In this document: positions 46,301-57,339 of the stretch, piece by piece
Layout of the letters: the number at the start of each line of letters is the position of its first letter
Position numbering within the stretch: position 1 is the stretch's first letter
Translations under genes and position numbers: made by a program
Notes under the pieces: generated by a model
Database searches by the model: none
Told to the model about the DNA's origin: nothing
The model's input: only the letters and a program-made list of their open reading frames with translations
From: Balanoglossus misakiensis
Lineage: Eukaryota > Hemichordata
Assembly: GCA_040954595.2 (NCBI GenBank)
Contig: CM082593.2
Coordinates: 10,478,001 to 10,542,000 of the forward strand
Direction of reading: 5' to 3'
Length of the DNA: 64,000 bases

Positions 46301-47309
46301 TGAAGAAAATATATAAATTTTGAGTGTTTTCTGAAAATGACGTTTTTGGGGCAAAAAGTGGCAAAAATGGCATTTTTTCTTGAGTAGGATCAATAAGACT
46401 GCTATTTCTGGAATTAGCACCATTTTTTACATAGGTTGAACACTTCATATATCACATGATCTCTGAGCTTTATGAAGAAAAGTTTGTTTTTAATTTTTTT
46501 TTCTAAAAACGGCCTTTTTGGGTAATAACTTTCCAAAAGGGCATTTTTGCATTAGGTTGGGTCAATAAATCTGCTTTTTTGGAATAATCACCAAGTTTTA
46601 CATAAGATGGGCATATAAGTGAAGAAAATATATAAATTTTGAGTGTTTTCTAAAAATGACGTTTTGGGGCAAAAAGTGGCAAAAATGGCATTTTTTTTCT
46701 TGAGTAGGGTCAATAAGACTGCTATTTCTGAAATCAGCACCGTTTTTTACATAGAATGGACACTTCATATATCCAATGATCTCTGAATATGAAAAACACA
46801 ATTTATTTTTAGTTTTTTTGTAAAAATGACCTTTTTTGACCTCAAAAAGTGGCCAAAAATGGCATTTTTGTATTGATTGAGGTCAAAAAGACTGCTTTTT
46901 TTTTTAAAGTCACCACTTTTAACATAGAATTGACTTTCCATATATCACCAGATCAACTATTATGAAGAAAACCGTGTTTTTTATTTTTTTTCTAAAAATG
47001 ACGTTTTTTTGGCAAAAAATGGTCAAAAAGGCAATTTTCTGTTGTTTTGGGTCAATCGAACTATTTTTTTCGTAATATTCACCAAATTTTACATAGAATA
47101 GGCATATCATATGTCATCAGATCTTAGAATGTGACGAAAGTGTGTTTTTAGTGTTTTCTAAAAAAACACCATTTTTGGGTTAAAAATGGCCAAAATGGCA
47201 ATTTTGTCTTGAGTGGGGTCAATAAGACTGACATTTTTGGAATCAGCACCATTTTTTACATAGAATGGACCTCTCAAACCTTCCTTACCAAAAATTCTGA
47301 TTAACGGCA
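43342..47309. repeat. ~4-kb inverted repeat built of ~171-bp monomers
   Basis: The two ends are inverted copies: 'gccgttaatcagaatttttg' at 43343 and 'caaaaattctgattaacggc' ending at 47308. Pairing is collinear inward for at least about 1.15 kb (to roughly 44510 on the left and 46150 on the right). Each arm consists of diverged monomers marked by 'tctatgtaaaaaatggtgct', 'caagaaaaaatgcca' and 'cccaaaacgtcattttcaga'. On the left, starts near 43382, 43553, 43724, 43895, 44066, 44234 and 44400 give periods of 171, 171, 171, 171, 168 and 166. More monomers lie inside the right half (45.5-46.1 kb). No protein domain is seen. Confidence 0.9.
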
Positions 47310-47326
47310 TCTAGCTCCTGGACTAG

Positions 47327-47401
47327 GTCCCCTGCCCCATTCCCACTGCCATCGGCGCTACGCTCAAGGGCGCAGCCAGCGGTGGGAATGGGGCAGGGAA
47401 C
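47327..47401. repeat. GC-rich short hairpin
   Basis: 'cctgccccattcccac' pairs with 'gtgggaatggggcagg'; loop about 30 bp. It lies directly outside the right end of the 4-kb inverted repeat. Confidence 0.7.
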
Positions 47402-47511
47402 AGACTACTTCACTTGTGGAATAAAGTGCTCATTTCTTGTGTATCTGCATTTTGTCGATGTTATCGCTCCTCTGGCAGAGAAGCCAGGGTGCTAGCTGTT
47501 GGCTTTAATAA

Positions 47512-47765
47512 GGGACTGTTCAGAATTTACTTCCAGGGGGCGGAGAATTTTCAGAGGGGGGGGGGGACCACCCATTTTCTCCAAGACAAATTAGGGGAGA
47601 CTAGACATAAAAGTCACAATAGGGGGACCATGGAAAATCCCCAGGAAATTTAAGGGGGGACCACATATTTCCTCCACAATTTACTAGGGGAGACCATGGG
47701 AAAAAATCACCAGGAAAATAAAAAATCCTCCATCCCCAACTTGGAAGTAAATTCTGAACAGTCCT
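47512..47765. mobile_element. 254-bp element with ~23-bp inverted ends
   Basis: 'ggactgttcagaatttactt' at the left and 'aagtaaattctgaacagtcc' at the right. The interior is G-rich ('aggggggggggga', 'taggggagac'). No coding capacity. Confidence 0.75.
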
Positions 47766-47769
47766 TCAT

Positions 47770-49078
47770 GGTTGTTTGTTTGTTTGTTTGCCTGTTTGTT
47801 TATTCGTATCTTTGTTTGTTTGTGTATTCTATCTCATTTAATATGATGCTTCTGTCACATTTGGCATTTACTGTCGCATAAACAATGACCGAACCGACTC
47901 GACTGCGTTTGGATGCACGATGGACTTAAGAGTGAATCCATCGGTGTTTACCGGCCAAAACAAAACCGTTTGATTTCTTTAAGACTGTTGCAACAAGTGA
48001 GACCCTAGTACATATAGTATATAAATCAGAAGTCCGGTGCATGTTTGCCAGTGACACCTACCACAAAATGGTATCGCCCAAATAATGTTGGGCGCGCCCG
48101 TGGAAGTTATAAGCCCGGCGCTTTTTCCTCATGATTAATAAAACAGTTAACACAACATTGGAAATTCAGCCAATTTGTCCCTGTTTTGTAGAAATAGTGC
48201 GAGCTATACATGGCGAAAAGTTTTTCAAAAAATAGATCAAAATGGGAATTCAAATTAGTGAATATTATTGGCACTTACAGAGTTTTAATTCAAAATAGAG
48301 GATTCATTCCAATGAATATGCAAGTCAAGAAGTCACATAGGGATCATGAAAATGACCTATTGATCATGTCATGATGATTATGTACAAGAGAGAAGTAAAA
48401 AACTGGTTATTGCTTGAATTTCATGTTTCTTTTTAATCAGATGTAGTCAACAGTCTTTCAACAAGTCTATAACATGATTTTGAAATGATTTTCAAAAGTA
48501 CACAATTCCATATGAAAATGTTACTTTAAGATTTGTAAATTTTTCTGTATATTTGAGTTCACGTGCATAGGCTGACTCAAACATTCTTTGCATCAACATT
48601 TACCGTCCTGTCAAAAATCTTGCCTGTAGTCCAGGTTTTACATTTGCACTTAATAGCATTATAACACCATCATGTCATCCACATGTTACCCTCACAGCCA
48701 GTCACTGTGTGTATATTGTGATTCATGAAGTACATGTAGTGCTACATATTTTTGTGGAGATGAGACACACACACACATAGCAACCGATAGACAGACTGCT
48801 TGATAATATGCTCTGACTGATCCCTAAAGCTGAAACTTGTATGTGTTTGTACATACAACACAAAGGAACTAAAAATAGGGCATTCACATAGGGACCATTG
48901 AAAGTTTTCTGAAACATCTCAACTCAAACATTGACATAAAAAATACTTTGTGAACAATTAAAGTCTTCCTGGAACGTTTCAGATTTGAGACGGTTTTGCC
49001 AGCCAGACCTGATCCGGTGTAATGATTAACACCTCTTCGCAACCCATTGTCTATGGGGCCGAGCCTCGCAGTGCCTAT
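47770..49078. other. Unassigned sequence
   Basis: Begins with (TTTG)n around 47770-47820. No supported exon, and no match to a repeat family seen elsewhere in the window except near its right end. Confidence 0.5.
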
Positions 49079-49200
49079 ACATAAACTTTGTGTGTGTGGA
49101 CACAAACGACTCAAAGGATTAATGCTCTGTGTTTACCATAGGCAAATAGTGTCTCAAATTTTTCCCTGCCTGAACCTGGTATCTGAAATGTTTCTCATTT
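49079..49200 (+). repeat. Interspersed repeat shared with 2246-2360
   Basis: 'acataaactttgtgtgtgtg' and 'aatgctctgtgtttaccata' match the intronic copy at 2.25 kb. Confidence 0.6.
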
Positions 49201-49524
49201 TACCCAGTGTAAACATGGTGAAAGACAAAATGTCCTATACCTGTATAACATAGATCATAAATTTATAATACCAGGGTTTACTTGGTCTGATTGAAGCTCT
49301 GTAATTGGTTGAAGCAAGGGTTTTTATTACATATGTACCGTCGATTACTTGCACCGAGCGCGCGCGTAACATCGGTATTTGCACTCAGTGCAATACCAAA
49401 AACATTATGCTATACCTGTATGCAAATGAGTGGCCTGTTCACGAAACAAGCAATATCATTCCGCGGTCTCATTTCTTTCATTTTCGGTCTTTTTTTCAAA
49501 ATGGGATGAACATATGTAATAAAA

Positions 49525-49717
49525 ACAGAACCCCATGGCTCAATCGTGCAAGCACGGCGTACCGGTAGTATTTGCACTCATGCTGGCGGTGTATTCTTGC
49601 TGCCCCCCGCACGAGCGACAGCGAGTGCGGGGGACGGGCGCAAGAATACACCGCCAGACACTCGATGCAAATACTACCGTTACGCCGTGCTTGCACGATC
49701 GAGCCATGGGGTTCTGT
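49525..49717. repeat. GC-rich hairpin with ~90-bp arms
   Basis: 'acagaaccccatggctc' pairs with 'gagccatggggttctgt', 'cgtgcaagcacggcgta' with 'tacgccgtgcttgcacg' (one offset base), and 'ggcggtgtattcttg' with 'caagaatacaccgcc'. The centre is 'gcgacagcgagtgc'. The arms read as ORFs on both strands because of the symmetry. Confidence 0.9.
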
Positions 49718-49800
49718 CATAACATTCTCTACTAGAAGACCTGAACAGTAAATAACTGAAATAAAATACACAAAAGAGAATGCATCTGAATAGAACACAA

Positions 49801-49806
49801 TTTATT
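49801..49806 (-). terminator. Possible polyadenylation signal for the UBE2J1-like gene
   Basis: Plus-strand 'tttatt' is AATAAA on the minus strand, about 540 bp past the stop codon. It is positional evidence only. Confidence 0.3.
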
Positions 49807-50341
49807 AACTTGGATTGGTCATGGGCATCAGGGCGCTCTACTTAAGAAATTCTAGAACATGTTTGTACAAGTGGCATTTTCATGAGCAGTGAGCAACGAG
49901 GCCTTTCTGGCATGTAATACTTAAAATCCAAACATCAGATTTTTTATCACACAAAATCATATTATATATAATGACATTATAAATGGTGTGCGCTTATATT
50001 TGGTTACGGATTTAAAACCTCTTTGAGGAAAATTTTGCAGAGAGGTCTTGTATCTACAACCAAATAACCACTATGTTCATATCATTCAGATTGCTCAGTA
50101 CTATCAGCGAGTTCACCAGTGGTTTCCAGAAATCTATAGGCTAAACATATGCCATTTTCATTGTGCCTCCCCCCATCTATTTCAATACAATAAATAATGG
50201 CTGGCTTGATTTTTCACCAGGACTTTTCAACAATAGTTTTTGTTAAGATATAGACAACATTCCAGATGTGTATGAAAACTCGAGGAAAATAATAACATTT
50301 GACCTGTCATCAGTTGTGAATTAATTAAATATTTTCATAAA

Positions 50342-50916
50342 CTACACATTATAATCAAATTTAAACTCGTATGTAATGAATAATCGTCTCAACATAAGAG
50401 CTGCTAAGGCTAGACTCAACAGCACTATCAACACGAAAGAATTACTATTTTCTTGCTGACGTATCTGGCGATTATTCTGATTTGATAGTGTGTCGTTTCT
50501 TCTTCTGGGTTGCTCATACCCTTGCTGGCTGACATTTCTTTGTCGTATGTTTGTCTCTGTGGTAGCATTGTCATTGGCATTTCTCTGGGGGTGTTTTCTG
50601 TGTTGGCAGTTGCAGGTTCTGGTGCTAGGGGAGTGTTGACATCTGCCTGGGGTGTTGCATCGGCTGGCGGTTGAACGGTGTTGTCGTTGTTCGATGCCGC
50701 ATCTCTGTGTCGTGGCGGCTGTCCGGCTCCTGCAAACGCAGCGTACTGAGACACGAATGGGTTCGGGTATGACATCTGCTGGAAGTGTTGCTGGTATGCT
50801 GCGGCTGGATAGGGTGGGGGTTGTTGGTTCGCAGAAGCTACAGGCTGGGGTGTGTTTGTGCTTGTGCTTGTTGTGGCAGTATCAGCAGAGGTTGCTATGC
50901 TTTTCTTTGTCTCTTC
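50342..50916 (-). CDS. UBE2J1: Terminal exon of UBE2J1-like ER-anchored ubiquitin-conjugating enzyme, with a 1-nt frameshift
   Basis: Minus-strand exon after acceptor 'tatcctccacag', opening in phase 0 as EETKKSIATSAD, then a low-complexity Pro/Gln/Ala linker ('QQPPPYPAAAYQQHFQQMSY'). From about 50586 down, a different frame gives 'SQQGYEQPRRRNDTL', then a hydrophobic anchor 'VLIVLLSLALAALMLRRL' and a short tail ending DYNV and TAG (50342-50344). The family's E2 J1 (Ubc6e) ends in a closely similar tail anchor (LALAALIFRR...) that holds the enzyme in the ER membrane for ERAD. The two frames meet at a G5 run (50587-50591); one more base there would give 192 codons. The catalytic UBC exons are not seen and should lie upstream on the minus strand, probably beyond 64 kb. 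Confidence 0.8.
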
Positions 50917-51140
50917 CTGTGGAGGATAAAAAGAACACAGTGTTTTTGCAAAGGTCGGGGAACACTGGTAATGGATTTGGGAACCCCGTTAATATTCCTA
51001 TAACCTCCTAATATAACCACATTGATACACCCAGGGGAACCCCGGTAAAATGACTGGGGAACTCTGGTAGACTGCCTGACCACTGTGACATTGGCCTTGT
51101 TCTGTTGTTTTAATTCGGAGTGACTGGGGTACTCCGGTAG
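50917..51140 (-). other. Intron sequence of the UBE2J1-like gene
   Basis: Lies upstream of the terminal exon. Around 50950-51150 a short phrase ('ggggaac(c/t)c(c/t)ggta') is repeated about four times at 25-60 bp spacing, a degenerate tandem repeat. Confidence 0.4.
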
Positions 51141-51149
51141 ATTTTATCT

Positions 51150-51630
51150 AGGTACCGCCCTTAACAAAAACACTAGAACAGAATCACAATTTGGAAGGCA
51201 TGAGAGGCAAATACCATTTAAGGATGTACACGCACAACATAAACTGATAAACAGTGCATGTGTGTCTGTTCCTGAAAGGATTACATCGATAATTGCCAGA
51301 AAACAAACTTCTACTATTGTCTTTTTCACGAAATTTTACACATAGCTCAGACAAGTAAACGTAAATTCCTTGGTCAAAAAAAATTATGTGGTCACCAAGC
51401 TCTATTATGAGATAAATTGCGTTAAAATCTTCGCCCATAGACAAACCATTGGTGAAAAATGCTGAGACAGCAAATTTCTTCTATTATCAACTAAATTCAT
51501 GGCTCTGTATTTTTTTTAAAAAGGGCAATGACCCCTACAATTTTTAACGGATTCTCATTATACATACACAGCATAATCCAAAAATCCACAATTAAAAGAA
51601 TGACAATACTTTCAACGTGTATAATACCAG
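51150..51630 (-). repeat. AAGGATGTAC interspersed repeat
   Basis: 'acaaacttctactattgtct', 'catagacaaaccattggtga' and 'cttctattatcaactaaatt' match 8480-8770. Related sequence at 51930-52100 is in the opposite orientation. Confidence 0.65.
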
Positions 51631-53090
51631 CATACACCTGTTTCAAGTCCAGTGTCCTAATACACCATCATCATGAATTGGAACTCAAAGCAAGGCCAAT
51701 GAGCAAACCCAGATTGACAACTCATTACACCAGCAAAGTGGTTTCTTTATGGAAGTGGTGGTACCAATAAATACTTTATTCAAGGTAAGAATTTCTTATT
51801 GTAGCAGTATTTTCATTTCCATTCATGTTTTAAAGGCCTTTTTTGTAGATTCTGAGTTTCTATGCCAGACAAAGTATGATTATTTTTCCACTAATGCAGC
51901 CTGAATTAAAGTCAACATTTTTCACCATAGGTCTTTCTATGTTATTTTTCTATAGGCATGGACACATTTAAGTTTATCTCAAAACTGAGCACAGTGGTGA
52001 GCCTACAACTTATATGAATCACTCAATTTAATTTCATTTGGATGAGTTATGAGTGAAACTTCTTAAAATTACAATAGTAGAAAAGGGTTTTCTATCAATT
52101 CTTAATGTTATCCTATGGGAAGAAACACATTCCATGAGCTCATACATGTAGTGTGTGCCATTCTTAACCCTTTCAGTATTATATGAATCAGATATAGAAG
52201 CTTGTTCAACGTCCCGTTGCGGCCAAGCCAATCAGATTGCACGTTATGTCAATCAAAACTGAAGGATACCTAAAGTTCTCTATAAGGCACCGTCTGATTG
52301 GTTTACTAGAGTTTTCAACGGGAGCTTCTATGGGAGTTGGTCAGATGTAGTGTGAGGCGACAGTATAAGAATACCGTACTGCGAAGTAAAAGACGTCGCC
52401 GTACCCTACATCTGATTTTAATCAGATTGTATGCACACATAAGCTGGTTTAGAATACTGATAAACCCTGATGAAACAATCTCAGTAAAATATATACAGAT
52501 GAGAATGAGAATGCAGTTAAAGTTAAATATACATTCGTTGTATCTTTTGGCTTTATTTCCAGTATTTTTGTTCTATGTAGCAAATGCGATTTCATGTTCT
52601 ACTCCACACAGATTGTTACTTGTCAGCACAGAATGTATGTGTATAATGGCCATTGTCATTGTTGACAATAATTCATGGATTCTAGTCTGGACTTAAATTC
52701 CAATTTGGCACAATAACAATGCTGACCATACACATATATGTTTCATCATGTTTCGGGAATTTGCACAAGAAACTGCTAAACAAAGATACTGAAAACATAG
52801 GAAAAAGGTAAAGGTAATGGAGCTTTAATTACAATTCACACTGTATACAAAATCCATGTAAAAATTCAAAATACTGGATTTGTCAGCTTCAACTGATATG
52901 GGGGTCACACAAGAAATTGCTAAAACGTCTCAGATCAAATACTGGCATAAATTATTATTGGTGAATGGTTTAAGTGGTCCTGAATCTTCTCAGATTTGAG
53001 ACACGTCTCTTACCAGGTTCACACAGGGTAAAATTTGAGACACTATTAGTATATGGTAAACACAGAGCGTTAATACTTTGGGGGGGGGGG
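51631..53090. other. Unassigned, partly repeat-derived
   Basis: 51930-52130 shows AAGGATGTAC-family blocks ('aagtttatctcaaaactga', 'cctatgggaagaaacac'). 52985-53085 is the reverse complement of the 2246-2360 repeat. The 119-codon plus frame at 52337-52696 has no domain I recognise and no supporting splice sites. Confidence 0.45.
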
Positions 53091-53253
53091 GGTTAGCTGG
53101 GCAGACCCGCCCTCCTTTATTTTTTGCCACCCTGCTATCTTACGCGCCGCCCTGCTTTCTTTTCATTCCCGCCTTGGTAAATATTTATTGTTTCTGGTGC
53201 ACGCTCCCGCATGCGGCTGGCATTTGAGAGAATGATATTTATTCAGTTTAGGG

Positions 53254-53646
53254 ATGTTTTGTCGCCTTTGTACAAAACACAAGCAGAAGGCCAAGTGCGG
53301 AGGGACTTGGGTTACAACATCTCCATGTACATGTACCACCCTTCGCGAAGACAAACTCAAGCAGCATGAAGAGACGATTATCGACCGGGCGGCAATGCAG
53401 CTTGACGCCGAGGCAGCAGTTATCGAGAACAGCAGCGGTCTTGTGGCTGCATTTGACAAGGTCATCACCTTTGAGACGCAAGCCTTCATGCATCGGCGTC
53501 CTACGATGCATGTATTTTCTCATGCACAGAGAATTGCCGCACACCACCAACTTCATCCATGTTTTGGAATTGGCAAAGTCCCTCGGGTGTTCATTCCTTG
53601 GTACTCTCAGCAGTGATGACCACAACTATAATGGTTTATTGCATTG
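53254..53646 (+). pseudogene. hAT transposase-like exon 1 (zinc finger plus N-terminal region), frameshifted
   Basis: The first frame reads 'MFCRLCTKHKQKAKCGGTWV' then 'LREDKLKQHEE', a BED/TTF-like zinc finger start of hAT-type transposases and their KIAA1586/ZNF862-like relatives. The expected continuation, 'RCMYFLMHRELPHTTNF' and 'LELAKSLGCSFLGTL', is present but in another frame from about 53490 on, so an indel lies near 53470-53500. A good donor 'gtaagt' follows 53646. The second zinc-ligand His of the usual H-x4-H is not evident. It is a dead transposon or a decayed domesticated gene. Confidence 0.7.
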
Positions 53647-53845
53647 GTAAGTAGGTCTACTGATTTTTGTGCAGATCTAAATTGTAGGCAATGTAGTAAC
53701 ATTTATTTAAACCTGGTTGTTTTCAAGAAAGGATCACTGTTTAAGCAGTAGTGTTACACTCAATAAATAATAATTACTGTACAAATTACTGTGAATTTTG
53801 ATAAGTTTAATCTGAAGAGTAATTTTCATTTATTTCATTTTTCAG

Positions 53846-54013
53846 GCAAAGTCATCCGTGATGAGATTTTAGAGAAGATGAAAGGAAGTAACTTCTATTC
53901 ACTGTTAATAGATGAAAACAACTGATGTGGCTGTATTGAAGCAATTAATCATCTATTCCAAGTACACCTTGAAGTCTGGGAAGTCAGTTGTGTCTTTCCT
54001 TGGAGTTAAAGAA
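53846..54013 (+). pseudogene. hAT transposase-like exon 2 (start of RNase H-fold region), frameshifted
   Basis: Acceptor 'tcatttttcag', donor 'gtaagt'. Reads 'GKVIRDEILEKMKGSNFYSL' then LIDE, after which one extra base at about 53922 ('gatgaaaacaactg') breaks the frame. The continuation is TDVAVLKQLIIYSKY and 'SVVSFLGVKE'. The LIDE-x-TD stretch carries the first catalytic Asp region of the hAT RNase H-like fold (DUF4371-type). Confidence 0.75.
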
Positions 54014-54187
54014 GTAAGTGGAAAGTTTTTCAATTTTTAAGTCTACACTGAATTAAAAACATACGATTAAACATGTTTTTGAGTGACCTCATTTAATTGA
54101 TTTTGCTGACTAGTTATTTCAGGTGAGACAAACATTGAGTTGTACATTGCATGTGTTAACATCAAGGTTTTATTTTCACTGTTTTAG

Positions 54188-54343
54188 GTTGGTGATGGCA
54201 GAGCAGACACCATTGCACAGTCAGTGAAAGAGTTTTCTTCAGAGAATGGTATTGTCTTAAGAGATCGTCTGTCTGCTTTGGGCAGTGATGGTGCTCCTGT
54301 TATGCTAGGACAGAAAGGAGGGGTGGCTACCAAACTAAAAGAA
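54188..54343 (+). pseudogene. hAT transposase-like exon 3
   Basis: Acceptor 'tcactgttttag', donor 'gtgagt', 52 codons in phase 0, matching the end of exon 2. Reads 'VGDGRADTIAQSVKEF', then 'RLSALGSDGAPVMLGQKGGV'. The G-SDGA-x-VM-x-G motif is diagnostic of the central hAT transposase region. No later exon (insertion domain, C-terminal dimerisation domain) is seen before the following repeats, so the copy is truncated. Confidence 0.8.
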
Positions 54344-54409
54344 GTGAGTGAAATTTTGAGTTGTGAAGACATTGTGATTTTGTAAGTTTTTAGTTGGTGT
54401 CTTTATATC

Positions 54410-55155
54410 GTGACAATAATAATAGTAATAATTAAAGCTACAAGCAGCATTGAAGGGGCCCAAGCATAGAGATAATAACCATTAGACTCCATTCAGGGTT
54501 GTACCATTCAATTGCGTAGGCTGTATTTGCTCTGGATGTGGAGATATGGGGAAGTAGGCAACCACCCGAAATGGATGTCCTACAAGTACAAACACAACAA
54601 CCACAAGTGAACTTCTACGTTATGTAAGGACTTCAGTTAAGTACTTCAAAGGTCAGCTGAGGGTACCCAAAAATTGGGCCAAAAATTTGGATTCCTATTT
54701 GGTTCATATTCAAGACAACGGAAAATTCTCGCCCTTTGGGTTTTTAAAATTAGGTATGGCCATAATAATGAGTTACGCAAGTAAGTTACAGGTGGCCCTA
54801 GGAATTTAGCATTTCATGACGGTCCTACCCTACCCCTCCAAACACGTGGCTATATATGATGTGCATGTTAACATATGGAAAGCAGGTCAATGGACACCTG
54901 AGGTCATTCAAAAATTTGACAGAAAAATTTCATTCCTGTTTATGTCTTGTGCAACAAATCCTACATTTGCAGCCCTTTCACTTTGCCTAACATTAGGTAT
55001 GCACGTAATACATGAATCAAGCAGGTGTCAAAGGTATCCCCCTGTATTTGGCATTTCATGATAGTTTCATCCCTCCAAATACCAAAGCTGCACCTGTACA
55101 ACGGGATGAGATATGGCACTGTATGACAGAGGTCATCCAAATCACCTTATACATC
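54410..55155. other. Repeat-derived spacer
   Basis: Contains '(aat)n' at 54413-54435 followed by 'aagctacaagcagcattgaa'. Phrases like 'aaacacgtggctatatatga' and 'gtcaaaggtatccccctgta' look transposon-derived. No gene. Confidence 0.4.
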
Positions 55156-56045
55156 AATCAATCAATCAATCAGAGAAATTTGTATAGCGCCAGTATCTAT
55201 AACAAGTGTCATACTCAAAGGCGCTTGTGCTCATTGGCCCACACCATATGCTCTTGCAAAATAATGCGTCTTCAGTCTTTTCTTAAAGATACTCAAACTT
55301 GGAGCTTGACGAATGTTCCACAGTTTCGTTGCAGCATGAGAGAATGCTCGGCCACCGTATGAAGAACGTTTGTACATTGTAGTGCATAAAAGGCTCTTAT
55401 TAGCTGAACGAAGCCTGCGACCAGGAGAATATGTCCGAATGAGATCGCGGATATAGTTCGGAGCGAGATTATTTAAGGCTTTGTATGTGAGCAGATTTAT
55501 TTTATACTCTATCCTGTGGCGAACTGGTAACCAATGAAGAAGTTGAAGAACTGGCGTTATATGGGCAGACTTCCTGGACCGAGTTATGATTCTTGCAGCT
55601 GTATTTTGTGTGCGTTGTAGAAGGTTCAGACTGCGTTCTGGTATACCATACAGTAATGCATTACCATAGTCGAGTTTCGCTGCCAAAATAGCATGAATCA
55701 CTGTTTGACATGTTGCTTTGTTAAGAAATTTCCTGATTTGTCCGACACGGCGAAAGTGGTAATATATTGATTGACAAGTTTTCTTGATGTGATCTTTATA
55801 CATGTGCGTATTGTCAAATATTACACCAATATTGCGAGCTGATTTAACGACGGGAACAGAGCTTGAACCAATGGTAATCTTGTCAATAGCATCAGCAGAG
55901 TGATGAAATTGTGAACGAATAAGTAGAATCTCAGTTTTTGGAGTCGTTGAGTTGAAGCTTGTTTTGGGTCATCCAGTCCTTAAGATCACGGATACAGGCC
56001 TCAATGGACATTTGGGCAAAAACCAACTGACACTTACATTCGTCC
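55156..56045 (-). mobile_element. LINE fragment, L2/CR1-like reverse transcriptase C-terminal half
   Basis: Minus strand. The tail (ATTG)n and 'gcgctatacaaatt' lie at the 3' end (plus 55156-55200). The open frame 55803-55231 reads 'LNKATCQTVIHAILAAKLDY', 'LLHWLPVRHRIEYKINLL' and 'GGRAFSHAATKLWNIRQAP', the C-terminal domain of L2/CR1-type RTs. Upstream, 'DWMTQNKLQLNDSK' is followed by a 1-nt frameshift in an A-run near 55950 before ILLIRSQF. It is 5'-truncated and inactive. Confidence 0.88.
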
Positions 56046-56606
56046 CTGTGGAACAAAAACCACACCTATCGCCCTGTTGGTTAGTGTCTAATTAAATGTA
56101 CAAAATCAATGACTTAGGCAGGTGCAACAGACGACCCCGCCTTTGGTATATCATTATGGTCCCATCCGTATATGCCCCCCCCCCCCCTCCCAAGCCAAAG
56201 CTGCATGCATCTGCTGTGGATGCTCACTAAGCAAAAGTAGGTGAAAGGTCACATAAGGTCGCCCACAACTTGACGGGAAAATCGGACTTCATATTGATCC
56301 ATGTGCAACAAATAGCACGCTACCACCCCTTTCATTGACCCCACAATTACGCATGCACATAATTATTGAGTTATGCAGGTGTCACAGGTGACACCCGAAT
56401 CGGGTGTATTATTTTAGTCCCATACAGCTGCATGTAGCTGCGTGCCGTTACGGGCGACCTGATAACCCACACGGCCACCTGCGGGCCGACCCCCATACTG
56501 AACGTCCAGTTGCAACATCACGACTGAAGTAGGAACTTTTGAACGGCAACGAAGCCTGATCTCTGATTATTGCTGGTACCATACTCCTGTCGTGCAAGAA
56601 AATCAC
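56046..56606. other. Unassigned repeat-rich spacer
   Basis: Includes a C12 run near 56177. Phrases such as 'aggtgtcacaggtgacaccc' resemble those at 54.8-55.1 kb ('gcaggtgtcaaaggtatccc'). No exon. Confidence 0.4.
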
Positions 56607-56712
56607 TGGTCTGCTGACGTATTTCAGCCAATTTCCCAAACTACTATCCACTACATGTGACTACAATGCTAATGAAACCTCCCACAACATTAGCGACTTA
56701 GGGTCAAAGTCC
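56607..56712 (+). repeat. Direct repeat left of the second LINE
   Basis: 'tcactggtctgctgacgtat' and 'gggtcaaagtcc' match 59337-59445 in the same orientation, with roughly a quarter of positions changed by eye. Confidence 0.65.
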
Positions 56713-57335
56713 ACTGTTTTAAATTTTTTCATCGGTTTTACTTTAAAGGATGCCCACAAATTGCAACAGTAAATATTACTACAATATGCCAAAAATAAAA
56801 CTTTCTTCACATCTTGACTAAAATGTTGAAAATGTCTCAATAGCATGTTTGCTCTAACACAAAATGCTCTTCTCTGTCGTTCAATATCTTCATTATCACA
56901 ACCCTCACAAGATATAACATGGCCCAGATAGGTGTGTACAGGTACAAACTTTAAAGTGATGTCATTAAGTTTAACCGAAGGAATTCTTTGAACGCTCATA
57001 TTCTTCCCATTAAAAAGCATGCACACAGTTTTACTAGAATTATAAATTATATCATAATCATTGCCATAAATTTCACAAATTCTAAGAAGACGGTGTAGAC
57101 CCTTAATACTTGGACTGAGTAGAGTCATGTCGTCAGCGTAACCTAAAGTGTTAGCGCTGACACCACACATGGTACAGCCAACTTTGGCTTTACAGAGTGC
57201 ATTGATAAGATCATCAATGTAGACATTAAAAAAATAGGGAGAGAGTACTCCCCCTTGTCTTACACCGTTAGAAACAGAAAACAACTCTGAGGTTTCATTA
57301 CCCCACAACACAGTAAACAATTGATTTCTGTACCA
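56713..57335 (-). mobile_element. Non-LTR retrotransposon: RT palm and thumb part
   Basis: Minus strand, open frame to 57320. Reads 'SNGVRQGGVLSPYFFNVYID', then 'GYADDMTLLSPS' with the catalytic YADD box, then 'VHTYLGHVISC' (a conserved late RT motif) and FCVRANMLLRHF. The frame stops within the flanking repeat at 56.66 kb. Clade by eye: CR1/Jockey-like, not closer. Confidence 0.88.
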
Positions 57336-57339
57336 TTAA

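Noticed and set aside
49305-49798. ORFs on both strands around 49.3-49.8 kb
   Set aside because: They result from the GC-rich palindrome; the two strands encode near-mirror frames.
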